Shown here in pieces: positions 6,458 to 11,919 of a DNA stretch of 12,479 bases (position 1 is the stretch's first letter; each line of letters starts with the position of its first letter). This DNA is from JSC-12 sp033764965 (GTDB taxonomy: Bacteria > Cyanobacteriota > Cyanobacteriia > Leptolyngbyales > Leptolyngbyaceae). The stretch is taken from positions 1-12,479 of the forward strand of contig JANRIN010000189.1 in assembly GCA_033764965.1 (NCBI GenBank). Reading direction: 5' to 3'. Both the position numbers and the translations under genes were made by a program. A model generated the notes under the pieces. The model saw only the letters and a program-made list of their open reading frames with translations. It did no database searches and was not told the DNA's origin.

Positions 6458-6988
6458 ATGCCCCGACTTCAAGTTCATCCTCACCCTGACTGTCCTTCCT
6501 GTGGCAGCCGTGACACCCGACGCTTATCTACCCTCTACGAAGAGGGAACTGCATCATTCAACATCAGCGGCTTTTCCTGGAATGGTGGCATTTTTGCTGG
6601 TGGCGGAACTCACTCCACCCAACTTGCCAAACGTATTGCCCCTCCATTCAGGGCAAACCCCGGTGCCTGCTGGATCTGGGCTGGGCTGCTCGGTTGGCTC
6701 CTGGCAGTGATCGCTCATTATGCGATCGGGCTTACGATGGTTGCGATCGACGTTGTCTTCCATCCTCCCCTAGGAATTCAATTCATCATGGGCACGATTC
6801 TGCAAGGGTTGGGACCGGCAACAGTTGTCGCCATCATTCTGATCACCCTCTGGGCAATTCGGAAGCAGAACCAGGTGAACCAACAGTACGATAAAGAAGT
6901 TTATTTCCCTGCCTATAACCAGTGGGAGCGATCGTACCGATGCAATCGTTGTGGGTCTGTTTTCGATCCAGCCAATTCCAACTCCTGA
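6458..6988 (+). CDS. two-helix membrane protein with CxxC pairs at both ends
   Basis: The 176-residue product begins with CPSCGS (Cys12, Cys15) and ends with CNRCGS (Cys162, Cys165). Together these could form a single zinc ribbon built from both termini, or two half sites. Between them lie a Gly-rich stretch (WNGGIFAGGG, about 42-51) and two strongly hydrophobic helices at roughly 70-100 and 107-132 (GLLGWLLAVIAHYAIGLTMV and TVVAIILITLWAI). Two membrane passes would put both zinc ends on the same side, probably the cytoplasm. I do not recognise a named family. As the last gene of the operon, 14 bases after the E1-like gene, it could recruit the conjugation machinery to the membrane or be a modified target; both are inference. 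Standard PRTRC cassettes do not, to my knowledge, list such a protein. Confidence 0.7.
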   Translation: MPRLQVHPHPDCPSCGSRDTRRLSTLYEEGTASFNISGFSWNGGIFAGGGTHSTQLAKRIAPPFRANPGACWIWAGLLGWLLAVIAHYAIGLTMVAIDVVFHPPLGIQFIMGTILQGLGPATVVAIILITLWAIRKQNQVNQQYDKEVYFPAYNQWERSYRCNRCGSVFDPANSNS

Positions 6989-7195
6989 TTCAACTTTGCT
7001 GCCATGAACTCCTTACCTCAACTCAAGTAAGCATCTGCAAAGCAGTATCAGCAGGCTCGCGCCAGATCGAAACAACCCGTTAATTTCATCACAGGTTAAG
7101 ATTTATACACAGTTTTTTCCAATATCTAATTGTTTTGATTTCTTTTCATACAAAGTGATGCCATACTCGGACAAGGTTTCAAAGGATGATGCGGT
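6989..7195. other. intergenic region between the conjugation operon and darTG
   Basis: This 207-base stretch holds no convincing gene. A 9-codon reading frame (7004-7030) ends in TAA, and the same frame then continues open to a second TAA at 7097-7099 (…AKQYQQARARSKQPVNFITG), which may be the remnant of a small gene broken by a stop. From about 7097 the DNA turns AT-rich and probably contains the darTG promoter, but no -35/-10 pair with good spacing could be picked. No hairpin with a T-run is seen after 6988. Confidence 0.4.
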
Positions 7196-7201
7196 ATGGC
7201 A
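7159..7201 (+). promoter_or_regulatory. inverted repeat spanning the darT ribosome binding site and start
   Basis: TGCCATAC at 7159-7166 is matched by its perfect reverse complement GTATGGCA at 7194-7201, with 27 bases between. The right arm contains the darT ATG (7196-7198), and the AAGGATG Shine-Dalgarno lies in the loop just before it. As RNA this would pair the start codon; as DNA it could be an operator. Both uses are inference. Confidence 0.35.
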
Positions 7202-7846
7202 TCGATGCCCTCCAGTCCCAAGATTTATCACATAACCCATGTAGACAATCTGCCAAGCATTGCGATGAACATGGGATTGGTTTCAGATGCAAACCGCGTT
7301 GCGAATGAACTCACCTGCTCACTTGTAGGAATGACGAGTATTAAGCAACGCCGACTCAGCGAAATAGAGTTTTCTTGCCATCCAGGAACAATGGTCGGAC
7401 AATACGTGCCGTTCTACTTCTGCCCACGCTCGGTCATGCTCTATATTTTGCACATGGCAAATCATCCGGAATTGACCTATCGAGGCGGACAGCAGCCCAT
7501 TATTCATCTTGAGGCTGACCTCACTAAAGTAATAAACTGGGCAAATGCAAATGGGGTGCGTTGGGCATTTAGTGATGGTAATGCGGGTGCTTACATAACC
7601 GCCTTTTATAAAAATTCAGCGGATCTCATCCACCTTAATTGGTCTGCCATTGCCTCCACGGACTTTCGAGATTCCAAGATTAAGGAAGGTAAACAAGCTG
7701 AGTTTCTGGTCTTTGATATCTTTCCCTGGACACTGATCGACAAAATTGGGACAATCGATAGTACTATAGCAGCGAAAGTTCAGACAGCTTTGGTTAACAT
7801 CGGGCATCAGCCTGTTACCGTTGTAGAGCCGAGTTGGTATTTTTGA
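7196..7846 (+). CDS. darT: DarT-type DNA ADP-ribosyltransferase toxin (DUF4433)
   Basis: The 216-residue protein has the features of DarT, which uses NAD+ to attach ADP-ribose to thymidine (some subfamilies guanosine) in single-stranded DNA and so blocks replication. The N-terminus KIYHITHVDNLPSI matches the NAD-binding start of the family. SIKQRRLSEIEFSCHPGTMVGQYVPFYFCPRSVMLYIL is the typical central block (given here as the stretch at residues 48-85), with Arg52/Arg53 and the conserved VPFYF.PRS. Glu169 in KQAEFLVFD is the expected catalytic glutamate. Length is normal and the gene looks intact. ATG 7196 is preceded by AAGGATG; a second in-frame ATG at 7205 is possible. The antitoxin follows after 17 bases. 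Such pairs act in phage defence or plasmid stability. The DarT1/DarT2 subtype was not decided. Confidence 0.92.
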   Translation: MASMPSSPKIYHITHVDNLPSIAMNMGLVSDANRVANELTCSLVGMTSIKQRRLSEIEFSCHPGTMVGQYVPFYFCPRSVMLYILHMANHPELTYRGGQQPIIHLEADLTKVINWANANGVRWAFSDGNAGAYITAFYKNSADLIHLNWSAIASTDFRDSKIKEGKQAEFLVFDIFPWTLIDKIGTIDSTIAAKVQTALVNIGHQPVTVVEPSWYF

Positions 7847-7848
7847 TC

Positions 7849-7855
7849 GGAGAGG
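7849..7855 (+). promoter_or_regulatory. Shine-Dalgarno of darG
   Basis: GGAGAGG lies 8 bases before ATG 7864 and just after the darT stop codon. It selects the ATG at 7864, which begins the macrodomain (MIKLTQGDI), over the in-frame TTG at 7834 inside darT. Confidence 0.7.
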
Positions 7856-7863
7856 CTAGACCC

Positions 7864-8901
7864 ATGATTAAGCTGACTCAAGGAGACATCTTAAAAGCCG
7901 ATGCTGAAGCATTGGTTAACACCGTGAATTGTGTCGGTGTTATGGGTCGTGGTATCGCACTGCAATTCCGCAAAGCCTTCCCAGAAAACTTCAAAGCTTA
8001 TAAAGCGGCTTGCGATGCTGGACAGGTGCAACCAGGCAAAATGTTCGTTTATGACCTCAATCGCTTATATAACCCACGCTTTATCATCAATTTCCCCACT
8101 AAACGCCACTGGAAAGGTAAAAGCCGCATCGAAGATATTGAGTTGGGGCTTAAAGCCCTGATAGCTGTCATACAGCAGCAGCAAATTCACTCCATAGCAA
8201 TTCCCCCACTAGGGTGCGGCTTAGGCGGTTTGAACTGGGAAGAAGTGCGATCGCTGATTGTCGAAGCCTTCCAATCCCAGCCAGAGGTAAATGTACTTTT
8301 GTTTGAGCCTACTGGGGCACCACAGGCTAACGTGATGGTCAAAGAAAGCAAAGTGCCGAATATGACGGTTGGACGAGCTGCCTTACTAGGACTCATGCGT
8401 CGCTACTTGGCAGCCGTGATGGACCCGACTGTTACCCTGTTGGAAATTCACAAGCTGATGTATTTTATGCAAGAGGCTGGTGAACCCCTGCGCTTGAAGT
8501 ATCAGAAGGCTCCTTACGGACCCTATGCTGAAAACCTCCGCCATGTTCTTAGCCACATTGAGGGGCATTTCATCAGTGGCTATGGAGATGCCGAAGATTG
8601 CCCAGACAAGCCACTAGAATTGATGCCTCATGCATCTGAACAAGCTGAACTATTTCTGACACAGCATGAAAGAACTCAGCAGCGATTTGATCGTGTTGCA
8701 GATCTCATTAAAGGATTTGAAACGACTTTCGGCATGGAGTTGCTGTCTACTGTTCACTGGGTTGCCACGCAAGAGCAAGCTACAACCGCAGAAGAATCTG
8801 TCACTAAAGTTCACGCATGGAGCGATCGCAAACGAATGTTTGAACCCCGTCACATTCATTTAGCCTGGAGACGACTACATGAGGCAGGGTGGTTAGCGTA
8901 A
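7864..8901 (+). CDS. darG: DarG antitoxin (macrodomain DNA ADP-ribosyl hydrolase)
   Basis: The 345-residue antitoxin has two domains. Residues 1-150 are a macrodomain of the TARG1/DarG type: GDILKADAEALVNTVNCVGV with Asn19 and Asn22, then MGRGIALQF, the NFPTK motif with Lys80 (the position of the catalytic lysine in this group), and IPPLGCGLGGL at about 118-128. It removes ADP-ribose from DNA and so reverses DarT. Residues 165-345 form the DarG C-terminal domain (GRAALLGLMRRYLA, EIHKLMYFMQEAGEPL, YGPYAENLRHVL), which in this family binds and neutralises DarT directly. Both parts appear intact. The gene begins 17 bases after darT, in the same transcript. The order toxin then antitoxin is usual for DarTG. 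Confidence 0.92.
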   Translation: MIKLTQGDILKADAEALVNTVNCVGVMGRGIALQFRKAFPENFKAYKAACDAGQVQPGKMFVYDLNRLYNPRFIINFPTKRHWKGKSRIEDIELGLKALIAVIQQQQIHSIAIPPLGCGLGGLNWEEVRSLIVEAFQSQPEVNVLLFEPTGAPQANVMVKESKVPNMTVGRAALLGLMRRYLAAVMDPTVTLLEIHKLMYFMQEAGEPLRLKYQKAPYGPYAENLRHVLSHIEGHFISGYGDAEDCPDKPLELMPHASEQAELFLTQHERTQQRFDRVADLIKGFETTFGMELLSTVHWVATQEQATTAEESVTKVHAWSDRKRMFEPRHIHLAWRRLHEAGWLA

Positions 8902-8960
8902 TTGTATGCTCATTAGCATCTTTAACAAATGCCTCTAGCTAGAAAGAGGAAATCAAAGAA

Positions 8961-10331
8961 ATGACGAATTTGCCTCAGTTCTCAAGTAGACAAAGACGCG
9001 GGGAAAAAGGGGTTTGGATAGTTAACGGAATTATTAGAGATCAATTGGGATGGATTTTTGTAAAACTTCCTCAAGAGTATGATTTAGGAATTGATGCTTA
9101 CATTGAAGTTTTAACCTCTGGAGTACAAGGAACGGATGAAGCACAGGGAACTGGAAGACTGATTGCAGCACAAATTAAGTGTGGTTCATCTTGGTTGGAT
9201 GAACAAACTGCGGATGGTTATATTTTTCGAGGTGAGCTGAAACATCTAGACTACTATTTAAATTATTCTTTACCAGTTCTTATTATCTTATGTGACCCAG
9301 ATTCTGAAGTATGCTGGTGGGTTAAAGTATCACCTACTTCTGTTGAGCGAACTCGAAAAGCATGGAGAATTAGAGTTCCTTTTGAACAACGATTGGATAA
9401 CACTTGTGTTGATCAGCTCGTCGGAATTTCGAGAGAAGGACAAAATGGACATGATGCATTTTTCTGGTGGGCACCCTACGAAATAACTTGGCATCATAAC
9501 ATAACGCTAGTAGTATTACCTGTTTATCCGGAGAACGGAAAAGCCTTGTGCATAAGTAAACATCCTATTACAAATGCACAATACAAAGAATTTGTAGACG
9601 AGCAATGGGTGAAAGAACCGAGTGGAGAGAGGTATTTAGGTAAAGAAATACTAGGGAACCATTGGGCTGGCTCATTTTATCCTTGGAGAGATGATGATTT
9701 CCGAGATCCAAATAAACCAGTTGTCTGTATTTCTTATTGGAATGCATCACTTTTCTGTGACTGGCTACATGAGAAGTACGGTTGTTACGTAAAACTTCCA
9801 ACAGCTAAACTGTGGGATTTTGCTGCATTTGGCACGGAATTTCCCACCTACAACCCTAACAGTCTTCTGAAATTTACTCAAAAGGTTCATCATCAATCAT
9901 CTTCACCTGCTGCTATTGATGTAATTGGAGAAAGAACAAACCAATGGGGGATTACTGACTTAATTGGCAATATTTGGGAATGGTGTGCTTTAGATGATGA
10001 AGGATTCGTCGGAGAGCGTATAAGTCATGACATTGTTCGCCATCGTTATGAAGGTTTTTATGATAGAAACCTCCAATTAAAAGGCGGCAGCTTTTTAGAC
10101 GATTTGGCGTTTACGACACCGTGGATGCGCTCTACTGAATTGGCACAAGGTAGCCGCACATGTCACGCTGATATAGGTTTTCGAGTGACTACAGAACTAT
10201 TAGTCTCCAGTCTACCAACTGAGATTCAAGAGAAACTACAGTTATGTAAGCGCCTCTTGCCCCGCACTCAATCGTACAGAAATCCAACATTATATCCATC
10301 TGACTTCAAGGAGAAGGATTTTCCAACCTAA
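8961..10331 (+). CDS. fusion of DUF4365-like nuclease domain and FGE/C-type-lectin-fold domain
   Basis: A 456-residue two-domain protein. Residues 1-170 look like DUF4365, a PD-(D/E)xK-type nuclease relative found in defence islands. Glu15 (RRGEKGVWIV) is followed by YDLGIDAYIEV (Asp41, Asp45, Glu49) and LIAAQIKCG with Gln71 and Lys73. Residues 185-410 are a formylglycine-generating-enzyme (SUMF1/FGE-sulfatase) fold: ISKHPITNAQYKEFV, VKLPTAKLWDFAAFG, GITDLIGNIWEWC, LKGGSFLDD and ADIGFRV. The two catalytic cysteines of true FGE, expected just after the GGSF motif, are replaced (GGSFLDDLAFT), so this half is probably a binding domain rather than an enzyme. The gene is visibly AT-richer than its neighbours and has no HIP1 octamer, pointing to separate acquisition. 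AGAGG at 8945-8949 serves as Shine-Dalgarno. It lies 59 bases after darG. Confidence 0.75.
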   Translation: MTNLPQFSSRQRRGEKGVWIVNGIIRDQLGWIFVKLPQEYDLGIDAYIEVLTSGVQGTDEAQGTGRLIAAQIKCGSSWLDEQTADGYIFRGELKHLDYYLNYSLPVLIILCDPDSEVCWWVKVSPTSVERTRKAWRIRVPFEQRLDNTCVDQLVGISREGQNGHDAFFWWAPYEITWHHNITLVVLPVYPENGKALCISKHPITNAQYKEFVDEQWVKEPSGERYLGKEILGNHWAGSFYPWRDDDFRDPNKPVVCISYWNASLFCDWLHEKYGCYVKLPTAKLWDFAAFGTEFPTYNPNSLLKFTQKVHHQSSSPAAIDVIGERTNQWGITDLIGNIWEWCALDDEGFVGERISHDIVRHRYEGFYDRNLQLKGGSFLDDLAFTTPWMRSTELAQGSRTCHADIGFRVTTELLVSSLPTEIQEKLQLCKRLLPRTQSYRNPTLYPSDFKEKDFPT

Positions 10332-10398
10332 TAAATCTAAACGTCTTGAATATGTGCTTAAGTATATAAAAGTTTGGAACGATCGCCCCACTGCACAA

Positions 10399-10446
10399 CA
10401 GACTTCTTCATCGGCGCGACTGCGCCTCTTGAATGAAGCAAGTCTG
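10399..10446. repeat. nested inverted repeat (long hairpin) before the 52-residue ORF
   Basis: The outer arms are CAGACTTCTTCAT (10399-10411) and ATGAAGCAAGTCTG (10433-10446), which pair over 13 bp with one bulged C. Inside them lies a second perfect stem, GGCGC-GACT-GCGCC (10413-10426). The structure ends 8 bases before ATG 10455. No T-run follows, so a simple intrinsic terminator is unlikely. It may be a 5' regulatory RNA structure, a protein-binding site or part of a small mobile repeat. Confidence 0.55.
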
Positions 10447-10454
10447 ATAGTCGC

Positions 10455-10613
10455 ATGAGATATTTTATTCAACTGATTCAGTTCATTCGCAACTACTGCC
10501 GCCAACAAATCTCCAAACTAACAACCTCCAAACGAGAAATCCATTCACTGACTCAACTCGAATTTGACATTGAAACCCGCAACGACTATTACCATAGCTG
10601 CGGGAGGTGGTAA
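10455..10613 (+). CDS. 52-residue hypothetical protein upstream of Gp157
   Basis: ATG 10455 opens a frame of 52 codons, MRYFIQLIQFIRNYCRQQIS… to …HSCGRW. The product is basic and probably helical, with an amphipathic N-terminus, and is not recognised. Its TAA stop (10611-10613) shares the A with the ATG of the Gp157-family gene (TAATG), and the Shine-Dalgarno of that gene lies within its last codons. This arrangement, typical of translational coupling, is the main reason to call it real. Its own ribosome binding site is weak. A long hairpin ends 8 bases upstream. Confidence 0.5.
   Translation: MRYFIQLIQFIRNYCRQQISKLTTSKREIHSLTQLEFDIETRNDYYHSCGRW
10602..10607 (+). promoter_or_regulatory. Shine-Dalgarno of the Gp157-family gene
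   Basis: GGGAGG sits 5 bases before ATG 10613, inside the end of the preceding 52-codon frame. It favours the ATG at 10613 over the in-frame GTG at 10607, which overlaps the site itself. Confidence 0.6.
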
Positions 10614-11221
10614 TGGAGCAAAAAAAACCAGTACCCCGATCCATCATGATACAATCCCTAAAAGGGATTAGCATCCTGTCCGCACGAACTTGGCGACAGT
10701 TAGATACCGCCGAGTCAGAAGAGGATCAGACTCGCATCCTCACAGAACTGTTGGAGTTACAAGAGCGCCAGGAATCAGCAATCGATGCCTTTGCCGAACT
10801 CGCTGATCAACTGGATGCAGAAATTACAGCCATCAAAGCGCGTAAACAGCATCTGGTCGAAACACACGATCGCGAGATTGAACGACTGAGCAACCTCCGC
10901 GATCGACTCGACCAAACCGTTCTCGACATGAATGAGTCTGGTCTTCTCAGCTCAGACTCTCCAGGACAAACCCGGCGAATTAAGGTCAAGGAGAATCCAC
11001 CCTCCTGCACTGTTATTGACGAATCTCAAATTCCTGAAGAGTATCTCGCCCGCAAAGAGAAGGTTGAATACAAACCAGACAAAACCAAGATCATCAAAGC
11101 CTGGACAAAAGGGACACCAGTTCCGGGCACCTATGTCTACCGCAAGCGCAGGGTTGAGTATAACCTTGCCCCAACCATTGGACAGCTTAAAGACGACATT
11201 CAGCAGTCTTTGCTGACCTGA
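10613..11221 (+). CDS. Siphovirus Gp157 family protein
   Basis: The 202-residue product matches the Siphovirus Gp157 family. The N-terminal two thirds form a long coiled coil (about residues 28-105: LLELQERQESAIDAFAELAD, then ARKQHLVETHDREIERLSNL). It is followed by the family's C-terminal signature ESQIPEEYLARKEKVEYKPD with KTKIIKAWTKGTPVPGTYVY. Genes of this family occur in phages and prophages, often near single-strand annealing or single-strand-binding protein genes, and one was originally linked to phage resistance in a dairy streptococcus. The molecular role is not settled. Here it follows a 52-residue ORF with a TAATG overlap and is followed directly by a strong hairpin. It suggests phage or plasmid ancestry for the right part of the window. 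Confidence 0.8.
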   Translation: MEQKKPVPRSIMIQSLKGISILSARTWRQLDTAESEEDQTRILTELLELQERQESAIDAFAELADQLDAEITAIKARKQHLVETHDREIERLSNLRDRLDQTVLDMNESGLLSSDSPGQTRRIKVKENPPSCTVIDESQIPEEYLARKEKVEYKPDKTKIIKAWTKGTPVPGTYVYRKRRVEYNLAPTIGQLKDDIQQSLLT

Positions 11222-11254
11222 TAGGGAGTATGGAATTCCGTATTCCCTCCCTAT
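11221..11254. terminator. strong hairpin directly after the Gp157-family gene
   Basis: ATAGGGAG (11221-11228) pairs perfectly with CTCCCTAT (11247-11254), and the inner GGAAT (11232-11236) pairs with ATTCC (11242-11246), leaving a 3-base bulge on the left and a 5-base loop. The first base of the stem is the last base of the stop codon. No T-run follows, so termination would have to be atypical; transcript stabilisation is an alternative. Confidence 0.4.
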
Positions 11255-11307
11255 GCCACTAGCCACCTGTCAATCAGCACCCAACCTTTTTCCTATGGAA
11301 CCATACA

Positions 11308-11562
11308 ATGACCTCTACCCCTGTTCTCCTGAAACTATCCGAGAGCGATCGGATTCATCATGAAATCCAAAATCGAACCCTGATCCTTAAAGCAGGAACC
11401 AGCATCAAAATCCTCGTCCCGATCACCAACGATCTATTCCAATTACTTCGGCAACTCCGGGTTGACGTAGCAGATGCTCTTGTTACCGGAGTCGCAGACA
11501 AAGAACTTGAAACCGTAGAACCACTGCTGCTATTACGACAGGGGTTGAAACCATTAAACTAA
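11308..11562 (+). CDS. small hypothetical protein (84 aa)
   Basis: The 84-residue product is not recognised. It reads as a short beta-rich N-terminal part (VLLKLSESDRIHHEIQNRTL, ILKAGTSIKILVPI) and a helical C-terminal part (NDLFQLLRQLRVDVADALVT), with no cysteines or membrane segment. It starts 54 bases after the hairpin that follows the Gp157-family gene. No Shine-Dalgarno is visible. Its stop overlaps that of the convergent gene by 9 bases. Composition resembles the neighbours, which supports a real gene. Confidence 0.5.
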   Translation: MTSTPVLLKLSESDRIHHEIQNRTLILKAGTSIKILVPITNDLFQLLRQLRVDVADALVTGVADKELETVEPLLLLRQGLKPLN

Positions 11563-11856
11563 TTCAACCCCATCAGGCTGATTCAACCGTTCTTCAATTT
11601 CCTCATTAGAAGCGGTGTAGCAACGAGTAGGACGACCAGAAGGTATCCAATTTACAAGCTGCTGATCCAATTCATGAACAATTTCAACCTCACCTTCCTC
11701 GTAGTCTGCTGCATCTGAACGAACGATTGGGTTACCCTGCTCATCAACCGGATGATATCCCTGTTGGCTAGGAACATAGGAATACAGCTTCCCGGTATGA
11801 ATATGGCGAAACAGGTTCTGCTTTTCCTCAACTGGAACAAATACAGTCATTGGCAC
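11554..11856 (-). CDS. small hypothetical protein (100 aa)
   Basis: The 100-residue acidic product contains an apparent beta-hairpin section (FRHIHTGKLYSYVPSQQGYH), a polar loop (PVDEQGNPIVRSDAADYEEG) and a C-terminal helix with EEIEERLNQPDGVELV. I do not recognise it. I chose the GTG at 11856 because GAGAGG lies 6 bases upstream on the minus strand; the ATG at 11850 (MTVFVPVEEK) is the alternative, at a spacing of 12. It converges with the 84-residue gene and diverges from the partial gene at the right edge, with 63 bases between the starts. Confidence 0.55.
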   Translation of the reverse strand: MPMTVFVPVEEKQNLFRHIHTGKLYSYVPSQQGYHPVDEQGNPIVRSDAADYEEGEVEIVHELDQQLVNWIPSGRPTRCYTASNEEIEERLNQPDGVELV

Positions 11857-11862
11857 ATGTTA

Positions 11863-11868
11863 CCTCTC
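11863..11868 (-). promoter_or_regulatory. Shine-Dalgarno of the 100-residue minus-strand gene
   Basis: GAGAGG on the minus strand lies 6 bases before GTG 11856 and 12 before ATG 11850; it decides in favour of the GTG start. Confidence 0.45.
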
Positions 11869-11919
11869 AAATTTCCCTTAACGATAACGCTCAAACCACC
11901 TGCTTGAACACTCGTTATC

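Noticed and set aside
8906..8919. Possible terminator hairpin after darG (ATGCT-CATT-AGCAT)
   Set aside because: The stem is only 5 bp of mixed composition with no T-run, too weak to call.
9561..10190. FGE-fold domain as the variable target of a diversity-generating retroelement
   Set aside because: FGE/C-type-lectin folds are common retroelement targets in cyanobacteria, but the final segment before GFRV is not enriched in AAC/AAT codons and no reverse transcriptase or template repeat is visible in the window.
10346..10370. Possible promoter (TTGAAT with TATATA/TATAAA) after the DUF4365-FGE gene
   Set aside because: The -35 and -10 candidates are only 11-13 bases apart, too close for a sigma-70 promoter.
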